From: Desulfobacula sp.
GTDB taxonomy: Bacteria > Desulfobacterota > Desulfobacteria > Desulfobacterales > Desulfobacteraceae
DNA length: 64,000 nucleotides
Reading direction: 5' to 3'
NCBI RefSeq assembly: GCF_014237455.1
Contig: NZ_JABZFL010000041.1
Span: 62,001-126,000 of the forward strand
Position numbers and translations under genes: made by a program. The notes under the pieces are model-generated. The model did no database searches, was not told the DNA's origin, and worked only from the letters and a program-made list of their open reading frames with translations. Below are positions 37,790 to 46,335 of this stretch, piece after piece (within the stretch, counting starts at the first letter, position 1; each line of letters begins with the position of its first letter).

Positions 37790-37818
37790 CTTATACTTTA
37801 TGACTCTGTTTATGTCAA
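37790..37818 (-). promoter_or_regulatory. Sigma-70-type promoter for wtpABC
   Basis: TTGACA (minus strand, 37818-37813), 17-bp spacer, TATAAG (37795-37790), about 33 bases before the wtpA start. It overlaps the in-frame codons of the longer wtpA reading frame, which supports the downstream start. Confidence 0.65.
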
Positions 37819-38084
37819 TCAATTAATAAAAGAAAGCAAATACTTACCAATACTAACTAAAACAAACCATAAATTATTTTTTTAGAATGTCGGATAGAAA
37901 ATCATCAATTAAATTTGTTATTAATTTATTTAAAAGATTAAAGAGTTGAGGTAATAAAAAACTGATTTCGAATATATAGCGATTCTCAAAATAACTTTCC
38001 GATTGAAGCCATTTTTTGATTGTTTTTTTGATTGTCAATTACATCCAAAATAGCATGATCAAGTCTATCCATTAATTGTTTGTT

Positions 38085-38128
38085 TTTTACAACCGAAAAT
38101 TGACCCTTTTACAACCCAAATTTGACCC
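38085..38128. repeat. Tandem 22-bp repeats, IS21-family end remnant
   Basis: Two adjacent 22-bp units (38085-38106 and 38107-38128) differ at three positions. Each begins TTTTACAACC and ends TTGACCC. Repeated units of this sort (GGGTCA...GGTTGTAAA on the other strand) are typical of IS21-type terminal repeats. No transposase gene is present, so this is a remnant or solo end. Confidence 0.45.
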
Positions 38129-38179
38129 ACCTTGATTAAAAAAATATTTTTCAAAATTGAGCCTGTCTCAGCTTTGGGG

Positions 38180-38217
38180 AAAGCCATTGGGGTGGTCATG
38201 ACCACCCCAATGGCTTT
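38180..38217. terminator. Perfect 38-bp palindrome, possible bidirectional terminator
   Basis: AAAGCCATTGGGGTGGTCA (38180-38198) is followed without spacer by its exact reverse complement (38199-38217). It starts 7 bp beyond the stop codon of the small minus-strand gene. The GC-rich core and flanking A/T triplets fit a strong hairpin terminator, though no long T tract follows. Confidence 0.45.
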
Positions 38218-38224
38218 GTCAATT

Positions 38225-38476
38225 TCACATGTATGATTCCTTTAATTTCCAGGCTTTGTCTGTATCATTGCCAATATCTTTTCTTGTGACGTCATATATT
38301 AGAACAGGATAGTTAAAGTTATGTTCGGTGATTAATAATCCATGTTCAATGTCGGTCAGCATATGGATCTTTGTGTTTTCTTCACTATAATCAAACCGGG
38401 TCGTATTATCCTGGGTGATATTTATATCAATTGTCTCAAGCCTGCTTTTGGCAATATTACAAACGGTTATTTCCAT
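38225..38476 (-). CDS. Hypothetical 83-residue protein
   Basis: I do not recognise this protein. It starts at ATG 38476 with GGGGGA about 9 bases upstream, is soluble, and has alternating hydrophobic strands (EITVCNIAKSRLETIDINI, then HGLLITEHNFNYPVLIYDV), suggesting a small beta-rich fold. It stands alone on the minus strand with a strong palindrome just after its stop, and it lies next to an insertion-sequence remnant, so it could be part of acquired DNA. Whether it is expressed is uncertain. Confidence 0.45.
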   Translation of the reverse strand: MEITVCNIAKSRLETIDINITQDNTTRFDYSEENTKIHMLTDIEHGLLITEHNFNYPVLIYDVTRKDIGNDTDKAWKLKESYM

Positions 38477-38700
38477 GATTTATTTCCCCCAAGCGCAACA
38501 GTAAATTTTATTGGAGTAATCAGAATTCTGCTTTGAAAATCTTTTTACATCACATTATTTTCGTTAAAATCTCTTATTTTTTTTGTTTGCATAAAATGAT
38601 CATTTGAAAAAAGATTGAAAAAAATCAACCTCTTGTTTATGGTTAAAAAACAAACAGATCTTGGTTGTCTGAATTTTTAACCCTATTCAAGGAAATATTC

Positions 38701-38988
38701 ATGGTGGTCGGAACAGGCAAAATCAAATTTAAACTGTATGGTGTCAGTTCTTTGAAGGGAAAACGCAGGGTCGTTAAATCCATTATCAACCGAATTAAAA
38801 ACAAGTTCAATATTTCCATTGCGGAAACTGACTATAATGACAGTCATTCGTGGGCTCAAATCGGGTTTTCAATCATCGGCAACGATTCAAGGGTGGTGAA
38901 TTCAAAACTGGACAAGGTCTTTAATCTGGCCGATGATATGGGTCTTGCACAGATTACAGACACTCAAATGGAAATCATTCATCTATAA
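38701..38988 (+). CDS. DUF503 (YlxP-like) protein
   Basis: A 95-residue DUF503 family protein. The conserved SSLKGKRRVVKSIINRIKNKF block (positions 16-36), AETDYNDSHSWAQIGFSII and the short C-terminal strand are all present. In Bacillus, YlxP is encoded in the nusA-infB-rbfA operon and is linked to ribosome maturation; here it stands alone. I start at ATG 38701 after AAGGA; the frame extends to TTG 38665 without support. Confidence 0.85.
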   Translation: MVVGTGKIKFKLYGVSSLKGKRRVVKSIINRIKNKFNISIAETDYNDSHSWAQIGFSIIGNDSRVVNSKLDKVFNLADDMGLAQITDTQMEIIHL

Positions 38989-39020
38989 ATTATGAACTAA
39001 GAATAATTTTTTATCATACA

Positions 39021-42000
39021 TTAGCCTGGTCTGTCCGGATTTATACGGTTAGCTGTTTCAAAACCAATAACAAAAACCAGCAGGGAAGGGATCACAAAGA
39101 GGGTAAAAACCGTTGACATGGCAAGACCGCCAAGCAGGATCGATCCCAGTCCGCGATACAGTTCGCTGCCTGAACCGGTAGACAATACCATGGGCATCAT
39201 GGCCAGAAGGCTGGTGGTGGCGCTCATGAAAATAGGTCTGATCCTGATTTCAACGGCATTTGCCACTGCTTCTTTCCCAACGAGGCCGTTATAGCGGACA
39301 TTATTTAATGATTGATGAACAATGAGAATAGCATTGTTTACCACTGTACCGATTAGAATGATAAACCCCAGCATGCTCAGGACATCAAAGCCCTGGGGAG
39401 CAATAAAGGTGTTGACGGCCCAAAGACCTACAAAACCACCGGCAGCAGCCAGGGGGACGGTGAAAAGAATGATAAAGGGATACAAAAAATTTTCAAACAA
39501 GGCTGCCATCAACAGATAGGTGATGACCAATGCCAGAAGAAGATTCCACTGAAGGGCCTGCCGGGTTTCCACGAGTTTATCTGCATTACCGCCGACGCCC
39601 ACCCTGACGTTTGTAAGTTTTCCTGTCTTTTCCAATGAGGGGATAATATCATTTTCAATCAGGTCCATGGCACTCTGCAGGGCCAGATCGGCAGGCGGGG
39701 TAACCTGAAGGGTAATGGTACGATCCCGCTCCAGGTGATTGATCTGAGGCATGCCCTCACCGTATGAGATCCCTGCCACATCTTTGACCTGGATCAGGTC
39801 TCCAAAGCTGTTGACGATGGTGGAGTTCAAAATATCTTCCGGCGAACTGCCAAAAGAATCCCGGCCTTTGAGTACCAGGTCAACCTGTTTGATCCCTTCA
39901 GGACGGTATTCCTCAATTTTGCGGCCATCCATCAGGATATCGACATAGACCCCCAAATCTTCTGCTGTAAGGCCATTGGCAGCCAGCTTTTCCTTATTTG
40001 GAATTATTTTTACTTCCGGATAACTGGCTTCAAGGGAGGGTACCGGGCGAACCTGGGTGCGCTCCATCTTTGCGGTGATGGTTCCGAACAGGGCATATGC
40101 CGCCTGGATAATATCCTGAATATTCTCTCCTGAAATATTGACATCCACGGTTCTGCCTTTTCCGATACCGGACTGGAAAAGTCCCGTTTGGATACTAACA
40201 CCAAAAACCCCTGGAATGGAGCCCATTACCCGCCTGAACAGAGGGATCAGTTCACGGGCACGGGTTTCATGGGTGCTGGTTCCGCCAAAAAGCGTGATGC
40301 GGTCAGCCCCCACAAAAAACATACCCTGAATCTGGGGAAAACCGTCTTTTCCATCTTCCTTGAAATAAGGTTCGGTCGCTTTGTATATATCCTTGCCCAT
40401 GCTTTTGAGTTTGGCTACAGAATAACCAGGGGGCGGAATAAGAATATTCAGGATAAGGTTTCTGTTTCCCTGGGGCAGATATTCAGCACTTGGCAGCAGC
40501 CAGGACGTCAAACCAATGGAGAGGCTGGTAAACAGAATAACCGCTGACAGCCGGGTACCGGTATTTTTCATGCATAATTTGCTGAATTTCAATATATTGT
40601 CGGCCAGAAATGGACCAATAATACTCTTTTGCAGCCTATTGGTCTTGATGTTGTTTTTTTTTCTGTAAAACAGATGAAACAGGGTGGGAATCACGGAAAT
40701 GGAAACAATAAGGCTCAAAAAAATAGAAGACGTTATGGCAATAGCGATGTCACGGAACAATTGTCCGGCCTCTTCCTGGATAAAAATGACCGGTAAAAAC
40801 ACAGCCACTGTGGTTGCAGTAGAAGCCAGAACTGCCCCCCACACCTCTTTTGTCCCTTCATAGGCGGCATCAAAAGCGCTTTTACCCGTCTTGCGGTGGC
40901 GGTCAATATTCTCAAGAATGACAATGGAGTTGTCCACCAGCATACCCACGGCAAACGAAATCCCTGCCATACTCACAACATTCAGGTTTCTTCCCAGCAG
41001 CCAGAGAAAAACAAAACAGCCAATAGCTGAAATGGGAATGGCAATGCCGGTGATCAATGTTGTCCGTACACTTCTTAAAAACAGCAGAAGAACACAGATT
41101 GCCAGCATGCTGCCGATGAGGATATTGCGTTTCACCAGATAGGTTGCCGTGTTAATGTAGGGACGCTGATCAGAAACCATTTCCAGGGCCAATTTATTGC
41201 GGGCAAGAATAGTTTTATTCAACTCATGAACCACGTTTTCCACTGCATCCGTCATATCCAGAACGTTGGCTCCCTTTTCCTTTCTGACAGCAACCACAAT
41301 CACTTGTTCGCCATTGTGAAGAACCGAAGCAGCTTCTTTTTTATACCCTTTTTTAACCTGGGCCACATCCCGCAGGTAGACCCGCTTTATTCCATCATCA
41401 AAGATGACCACATCAAGGGCATCCTCAGGTGTTTGAAACTGGCTGATGGTCCGGATACGATAATTTTTCTTAGCCATGCCCAGAATGCCTGCGGAAATAT
41501 TCTGGTTTGTTCTGCGGATGGATGTAATAATCTGCTTGATGGACACATTATAACGAGCCATTCTTCCGGCATCAATGACCACATCCAGGGTTGTGTCGGT
41601 ACCACCAAAAACTAGAAGGGCGCCTACACCGTTAATTCGCTCCAGATGCTGACGAACATTATCTTCAAAAAACGTCCTGAATTGGTTGATGTGTCCGCGA
41701 TTGCCTGGCACTGTCTTTAGGACCATCCAGATAATCGGCGAGCTGTTGGCTCCGGATGACTCTATGGTGGGTTTGGTGACGTTTTCCGGATAATTACCGA
41801 CCTCAGACATTTTATTAGATACCCTGAGCAGAGCCTCGTCAAGGTTAGTTCCGATTTTAAAAGACAGGGTGATCGTACCCAAACCATTGTAACTGGAACT
41901 CTCCATCTTTGTGAGTCCCTGAAGGCCTTTCAGAACTTTTTCCTGCTTTTCAATGATCTCTTTTTCAATTTCATAGGGTGTGGCACCATACCAGGCTGTA

Positions 42001-42143
42001 TTCACGGTAATCAATGGGGTTTCAACATCCGGTGTCAACTGGACAGGAAGCTTTTGAAACCCGATCAGCCCGAACATGACTGTGAGGATGACACCCACTG
42101 CTACAGTTACCGGTTTATGGATAAAAAAACGGATGATGTCCAT
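39021..42143 (-). CDS. RND-family efflux permease (AcrB/MdtC-like)
   Basis: A 1040-residue inner-membrane proton/drug antiporter, the normal length for the HAE1 group. Twelve helices with two large periplasmic loops are evident; helix IV carries GMLVDNSIVILENIDRH (about residues 400-416) with the Asp used in proton relay, and FGGTDTTLDVVIDAGRMARY lies in the first loop. The partner adaptor is the next gene upstream, directly abutting. No outer-membrane channel gene is in the window, so an unlinked TolC is presumed. Substrates unknown. Confidence 0.93.
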   Translation of the reverse strand: MDIIRFFIHKPVTVAVGVILTVMFGLIGFQKLPVQLTPDVETPLITVNTAWYGATPYEIEKEIIEKQEKVLKGLQGLTKMESSSYNGLGTITLSFKIGTNLDEALLRVSNKMSEVGNYPENVTKPTIESSGANSSPIIWMVLKTVPGNRGHINQFRTFFEDNVRQHLERINGVGALLVFGGTDTTLDVVIDAGRMARYNVSIKQIITSIRRTNQNISAGILGMAKKNYRIRTISQFQTPEDALDVVIFDDGIKRVYLRDVAQVKKGYKKEAASVLHNGEQVIVVAVRKEKGANVLDMTDAVENVVHELNKTILARNKLALEMVSDQRPYINTATYLVKRNILIGSMLAICVLLLFLRSVRTTLITGIAIPISAIGCFVFLWLLGRNLNVVSMAGISFAVGMLVDNSIVILENIDRHRKTGKSAFDAAYEGTKEVWGAVLASTATTVAVFLPVIFIQEEAGQLFRDIAIAITSSIFLSLIVSISVIPTLFHLFYRKKNNIKTNRLQKSIIGPFLADNILKFSKLCMKNTGTRLSAVILFTSLSIGLTSWLLPSAEYLPQGNRNLILNILIPPPGYSVAKLKSMGKDIYKATEPYFKEDGKDGFPQIQGMFFVGADRITLFGGTSTHETRARELIPLFRRVMGSIPGVFGVSIQTGLFQSGIGKGRTVDVNISGENIQDIIQAAYALFGTITAKMERTQVRPVPSLEASYPEVKIIPNKEKLAANGLTAEDLGVYVDILMDGRKIEEYRPEGIKQVDLVLKGRDSFGSSPEDILNSTIVNSFGDLIQVKDVAGISYGEGMPQINHLERDRTITLQVTPPADLALQSAMDLIENDIIPSLEKTGKLTNVRVGVGGNADKLVETRQALQWNLLLALVITYLLMAALFENFLYPFIILFTVPLAAAGGFVGLWAVNTFIAPQGFDVLSMLGFIILIGTVVNNAILIVHQSLNNVRYNGLVGKEAVANAVEIRIRPIFMSATTSLLAMMPMVLSTGSGSELYRGLGSILLGGLAMSTVFTLFVIPSLLVFVIGFETANRINPDRPG

Positions 42144-43196
42144 CTATTTTTCTCCAACAATGGTAACGGACTGACCAGGGCGCAACCGTTCGTTCCCTTC
42201 AACGATTACCGGCATACCCTCAATAAAATGCTCATTATCCACGCCGATCGTGTTGCCCAGATAAGTCACGATATTGACCGGCAGCATGGCCGCCTTTTCT
42301 TCTTTGATCGTATAGACAACATCATTGCCCTGAAATTTGATTACTGCATCCCTTGGTATCATGGCCATCTTTTGCCCGTTGCCCGTGGGAATAAACACAG
42401 TAGCCGACATGTTCTGGGCCACCTTGGTTAACATGGGAATCCGTATTTTTAAGAAAATATTTTTGGTCTTTTCATCTGCGATGGGAGACAGATTATCAAT
42501 GATTCCGGTCAGTTCTTTATTATAGGCATTAATAATTACCGGCACTTTCTGTCCGACAACAACAAACTTTAACAAAGTTTCCGCCACCGGTACTTTTATA
42601 AAAAGATCATTGACGGACCCGATACTGATCAACTGTTTCCCTTGCTGAACCCAGTCTCCTGAATCCACATTTTTTTCAAGAATAATGCCATCAAAAGGCG
42701 CATTAATCACACTTTTTCTTTTTTGAATCAGCAATTTTTCAAGGATTGTCCTGGCAGACACTTTTTTTAAAAGGGCCTCTTGATAAACAAACCTGGCATC
42801 ATCATAACCTTTTTCACTGATCCCGCCTTTTTTATATAAAGACTCCATTCGTTGATAATTCTTTTTTGAATGGTTTATATGAAGCTCAGCCTGATCAATC
42901 TGGTTTTTGCGAATTAAAATTTCTTTTTCAAGAATTTCAGTATTCAGGTATACCAGAGGCGTTCCTTTTTGAATCTGATCTCCGTCTCTGACATCAATTT
43001 GGGTTACCAGACCGGAGACTTCTGAAGAGACATGACTGATTCGTTCATAATAGAGCGTACCGATAAAAGACCGATTCTGGGCCACCTTTTGGAAAACAAT
43101 TTTTGAAATGACCACCCTGGCAGGGGGCTGCTCCCGGGCATAAACCATTGAGCCATTAATGATGGCCAGAATCAACAAAGCTTGAAAAACACGCAT
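42144..43196 (-). CDS. RND periplasmic adaptor (membrane fusion protein)
   Basis: A 350-residue adaptor: signal peptide (to about VYA), beta-barrel and lipoyl-like half-motifs (GLVTQIDVRDGDQIQKGTPL and FDGIILEKNVDSGDWV), and a coiled-coil hairpin (about residues 85-150). It bridges the RND pump to an outer-membrane channel. I prefer ATG 43196 (AGAGGA upstream) over ATG 43208, though the spacing is short. Adjacent to and co-directional with the permease gene; stop and start nearly touch. Confidence 0.9.
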   Translation of the reverse strand: MRVFQALLILAIINGSMVYAREQPPARVVISKIVFQKVAQNRSFIGTLYYERISHVSSEVSGLVTQIDVRDGDQIQKGTPLVYLNTEILEKEILIRKNQIDQAELHINHSKKNYQRMESLYKKGGISEKGYDDARFVYQEALLKKVSARTILEKLLIQKRKSVINAPFDGIILEKNVDSGDWVQQGKQLISIGSVNDLFIKVPVAETLLKFVVVGQKVPVIINAYNKELTGIIDNLSPIADEKTKNIFLKIRIPMLTKVAQNMSATVFIPTGNGQKMAMIPRDAVIKFQGNDVVYTIKEEKAAMLPVNIVTYLGNTIGVDNEHFIEGMPVIVEGNERLRPGQSVTIVGEK

Positions 43197-43321
43197 ACAT
43201 CCTCTCATTATACTATTAAGATTTCACTTTCCATCGTTCCCATATTATTTGAACCGGCTTTTGACCGGGATAATACCTGCCGCCACGAACTTGAAACAAA
43301 GTATAAATCAATTTAGAATAG

Positions 43322-43804
43322 TTATTTTTTACCGGAATAAAAGTCAAGATTAAAAGATATTGTCTTGGAATTGTCTGACAGAAAAATTTTATCCGGATGA
43401 AAACAATAAAGATGTGATTTGAATTTTTCTAAAAAAAAATGTTTGTTTTCAATAATCTGGGGACCGAATATCTGTTCTAAAAAACTGAACTTGGTAATAT
43501 ATTTTTTAACAACCGTGAGATATAAAGCCCTTCTTGATATTTTTTCAAGCTTTCCTGACATCTGGAATCCAAAAATTTGGTCCATCTGGTCTGAGTCATG
43601 AAAAATAGAAGCAGAAATGATTTTCCGGTCTTTTGCGTATTGTATATGCCTGGAATTTTCATTGGAAAAAAAACAGAAGGCATTGTCATGAAACACAAAA
43701 TAGACCGGGGATGACCACGGGATATCATTATCTGAAACCGCAAGGGTCATGACCCTTGTTTCATTGATCAGACGCCTTGCTTTTTCTTTAATTTTTTTTT
43801 CCAT
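43322..43804 (-). CDS. Pyridoxamine 5'-phosphate oxidase-like flavoprotein
   Basis: 160 residues with the split-barrel FMN-binding fold: TRVMTLAVSDNDIPWSSPVYFVFHD near residues 16-40 and NENSRHIQYAKDRKI next. Resembles the YhbP/UPF0306 group more than PdxH, because pyridoxine-site residues are not recognisable. Role unknown, perhaps a redox enzyme or heme/flavin binder. It lies 22 bp before the histidine kinase stop and could share its transcript. Confidence 0.75.
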   Translation of the reverse strand: MEKKIKEKARRLINETRVMTLAVSDNDIPWSSPVYFVFHDNAFCFFSNENSRHIQYAKDRKIISASIFHDSDQMDQIFGFQMSGKLEKISRRALYLTVVKKYITKFSFLEQIFGPQIIENKHFFLEKFKSHLYCFHPDKIFLSDNSKTISFNLDFYSGKK

Positions 43805-43826
43805 CTTTCACCATTCGGTGGTCTTT

Positions 43827-45041
43827 TTATCCGGTGGCGTTCCCCGTGGACAAAGGGAGGCTTGATTTTATTTTTTGGGGATTCAGCTCCTGGTAAAGAG
43901 TGATTGAAAAACAGGCTCCCCCTCCGGGTACAGAATCCACATAAATCTTCCCACCGTGTTCCTGGATAATCCCATATACTACGGAAAGGCCCAGTCCCAC
44001 ACCCTTGCTTTTTTTCTTTGTGGTAAAAAAAGGCTCGAAAATTTTTGATTCGGTTCCCTTTTGAATACCAGATCCGGTATCTTTAATCTGCAGTCCAATG
44101 GCTTTTTGATTTTTTTTACTAAAGGTTTTAATGGTCAGGTACTTTGTCCTGGAGGTTGACATGCTTTCTACGGCATTGGAAATCAGGTTCATCAGCACCT
44201 GCTTTAACTGATCCTCAGAACCGTTGACCAAAGGCAGGTTATGTTCAAGCTCTTCTATAATACGGATGTGGTTTATTTTTAGAAGATTGGAATTTAATAT
44301 CAAGGTCTGTTCGATCAAATCGTTGACATCAAACTTGACCAGTTCAATTTTTGACTGACGCGCAAACACCAGAAGATTGCTGACAATACGGCTAACCCTC
44401 CGTGTTTCGATCTCCATCAGTTCCAGGTATTGTAAAAAAAGATCAATCATTTTTTGATCAATTGTGTCTTCTTTTAATATCCGTTTGCTGAGTATCACAA
44501 GATTTAATATGCCGGCAACGGGATTGTTGATTTCATGGACAACAGACGAGGACAATTTGCCCAAAGAAGCCATCTTATCCTGATGAAGAAGTCTTTCATG
44601 GGTTTCTTTTAACTGGCGGGTTCTTTCCTCCACCATGCTGACAAGATAATCTTCGTCCAGTTTGCGCTGGGTAATATCCCGGCTGATTTCAATGAATTTG
44701 GCAATCTTTCCTTTTTTTTCCCAGATGGGGAATATGGTCAGCTCCGTGTACCGGGGTTTGTTATTACTGTCCAGCCTTGTCAGCTCAACCTGGCAACGTC
44801 TTTTGTTCTTGATGACTTCTTCAAGGGGACATATATTATGACAATTGCTGGGTTTTCTTTTATCCTCTTTTAGCACTTCAAAGCATTTGCGACCGATGAC
44901 ATCCTCTCTGGAACATCTCATATGTTTTAAAAACGCCGCATTTGTTTCCAGGATCTCCCTTTCCGGGGATATGATTAATACGAAATCTTTGATACCACTG
45001 AGAATGGTTTGTAACTCTTTTTGAGGCATTTTTACAATCAC
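43827..45041 (-). CDS. Soluble PAS-domain histidine kinase
   Basis: 404 residues, no membrane segment. An N-terminal PAS domain (about 1-125) contains cysteines in CREDVIGRKC and NCHNICPLEEV, an arrangement that could hold a cofactor or sense redox state. A HisKA domain has the phospho-acceptor His in LSSSVVHEINNP (about residue 168), and a HATPase domain has NLISNAVES, DTGSGIQ and KGVGLGLSVVYGI. The GTG start at 45041 has AAGGAT nearby but the spacing is short; ATG 45029 is possible. It faces the response regulator 47813-49165 across the H-like genes and may be its partner. Confidence 0.88.
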   Translation of the reverse strand: MIVKMPQKELQTILSGIKDFVLIISPEREILETNAAFLKHMRCSREDVIGRKCFEVLKEDKRKPSNCHNICPLEEVIKNKRRCQVELTRLDSNNKPRYTELTIFPIWEKKGKIAKFIEISRDITQRKLDEDYLVSMVEERTRQLKETHERLLHQDKMASLGKLSSSVVHEINNPVAGILNLVILSKRILKEDTIDQKMIDLFLQYLELMEIETRRVSRIVSNLLVFARQSKIELVKFDVNDLIEQTLILNSNLLKINHIRIIEELEHNLPLVNGSEDQLKQVLMNLISNAVESMSTSRTKYLTIKTFSKKNQKAIGLQIKDTGSGIQKGTESKIFEPFFTTKKKSKGVGLGLSVVYGIIQEHGGKIYVDSVPGGGACFSITLYQELNPQKIKSSLPLSTGNATG

Positions 45042-45421
45042 ATCCTTTTAAAAAAAGTTCTAAGCAATCGAAAATATGATTAATTTCTACCATGGGATGA
45101 ATTATGAAAGCAAGGTCCTGAAAAAAAATAAGGTGTTGGAAAATTAGAATCGTGTGTTGGAAAATTCAACAGATTTGAAGATACCTGCTGATGAGTCAAT
45201 TTCATCGCCTTGATTCACAAAGAGTATTATGAGCTGTGGTAAAATTCTACAATTTAAATTCCCATACTCTGCAGCATCCATCCTGTCATCGAATCTCAAA
45301 TCCCGCAACTTGCGCGGGTATCAATATTATATTTCTCCTTTTTCCCGATCTGGTATCCTTTTTGCTCTTCTAAAAATTGGCAAAAGGAGAAAACAATAAT
45401 TCCTAAAAAGGAGAAAAGACA
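45042..45421. promoter_or_regulatory. 380-bp control region between kinase and H-like genes
   Basis: Divergent intergenic region. It holds two copies of GTGTTGGAAAATT (45133-45145 and 45154-45166), 21 bp apart, so on the same face of the helix; the second continues into CAACA to make TGTTG-N7-CAACA. A CCCGC-N7-GCGGG hairpin lies at 45301-45320. I looked for a GG-N10-GC sigma-54 promoter and found none convincing. The first H-like gene has AAAAGGAGAAAA upstream of its ATG. Confidence 0.45.
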
Positions 45422-46327
45422 ATGACACAATTAATGAGAACCAAAAAATCCGGAAACATCTGGAAAGCCAAAAAAGATAAAAATGATCATCCCTGCATCT
45501 GGATGCAGGCAGGCGTTGCAAAGAAAAAAAACTGCAATAATTTTTATGACTGCACCCATTGCAAGTATGATGATTCCATGGCCAAAATGGCAAAGGCCGG
45601 CAAACACATCTCCTGGCAGGAGGCGATGAGAAACAGAGACAGCAAAGATAGAACCTGCAGGCATGCGCTGACCTGCAGGACCGAAAATAGGATCTGCCCC
45701 ATGAACTACAATTGTCAGCGCTGTGATTTTGATCAATATTTTGAAGACACCCTTTCCCCGAAAACCGGTCATTCCATGGTGGTTATGAAAGATGTCAAAG
45801 GCTTTGATATTGCCGACGGATATTATTTTCACAACGGTCATACATGGGCCAGCATCGACAGCGGCGGCTTTATCCGTATCGGGCTTGATGACTTCTCCTT
45901 CAAGGTGCTGGGCGGTCCGGACGCCTTTGATCTGCCTTTGACCGGCCAGGAACTGAACAAAGACAAGAAGGGCTGGGGCTTGAAAAGAAAAGAAAATCTG
46001 GCCGATATTCTCTCCCCTGTAAATGGGGTCATCACCGAGGTTAACAACACTATCAGGAAATCGCCGGATCTTTCAAAAACCGATCCTTATGGCGATGGAT
46101 GGCTCTTTACCATTCATAACTCCGATATAAAGGGAGCCGTAAAAAATCTTATGGCCGACAACGACAGCATAGAATGGCTGGGAGAGGAAGTGACCACCCT
46201 TGAAAACATGATTGAAAAAGTAACAGGTCCTTTAAGCGCAGACGGCGGTCTCTTAAAAGCGGATGTCTACGGAAACCTGCCGACCCTTGGCTGGCACAAC
46301 CTGACCCGCACCTTTTTTAAAACTTAA
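45422..46327 (+). CDS. Cys-rich, H-protein-like domain protein (paralogue 1)
   Basis: 301 residues. The N-terminal half has two Cys4 clusters with matching spacing: C..C....C..C around residues 25-50 (CIWMQAG, then YDCTHCKYD) and 79-105 (CPMNYNCQRCDFDQ), suggesting zinc ribbon or iron-sulfur sites. The second half (about 125-245) resembles GcvH (HNGHTWASIDSGGFIRIGLDDF and SPVNGVITEVN). In GcvH the lipoylated Lys is 8 residues before the Pro of that motif; here it is Glu, so lipoylation is not expected. The conserved C-terminus ends with a DVYGNLPTLGW motif. Function unknown. Confidence 0.8.
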   Translation: MTQLMRTKKSGNIWKAKKDKNDHPCIWMQAGVAKKKNCNNFYDCTHCKYDDSMAKMAKAGKHISWQEAMRNRDSKDRTCRHALTCRTENRICPMNYNCQRCDFDQYFEDTLSPKTGHSMVVMKDVKGFDIADGYYFHNGHTWASIDSGGFIRIGLDDFSFKVLGGPDAFDLPLTGQELNKDKKGWGLKRKENLADILSPVNGVITEVNNTIRKSPDLSKTDPYGDGWLFTIHNSDIKGAVKNLMADNDSIEWLGEEVTTLENMIEKVTGPLSADGGLLKADVYGNLPTLGWHNLTRTFFKT

Positions 46328-46335
46328 AGATAAGG

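Larger units (their letters stand above)
37757..38224. other. AT-rich intergenic region with an insertion-sequence remnant
   Basis: 468 bp upstream of wtpA. It holds the wtp promoter, an IS21-like end (38085-38128), a perfect palindrome (38180-38217) and, on the minus strand at about 38072-37998, a 25-codon open segment ending LDHAILDVIDNQ-type sequence followed by a stop, which looks like a gene tail left behind. An ATCGCTATATA-like half-site (37972-37982) recalls ModE boxes but its partner half is missing. Confidence 0.5.

Noticed and set aside
37969-37982. ModE-type operator upstream of wtpA.
   Set aside because: Only one half-site (ATCGCTATATA) is visible; the second half is absent and the site is about 150 bp upstream of the promoter.
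45042-45421. Sigma-54 promoter for the H-like genes.
   Set aside because: I found GG elements but none with GC at the correct 10-bp spacing.
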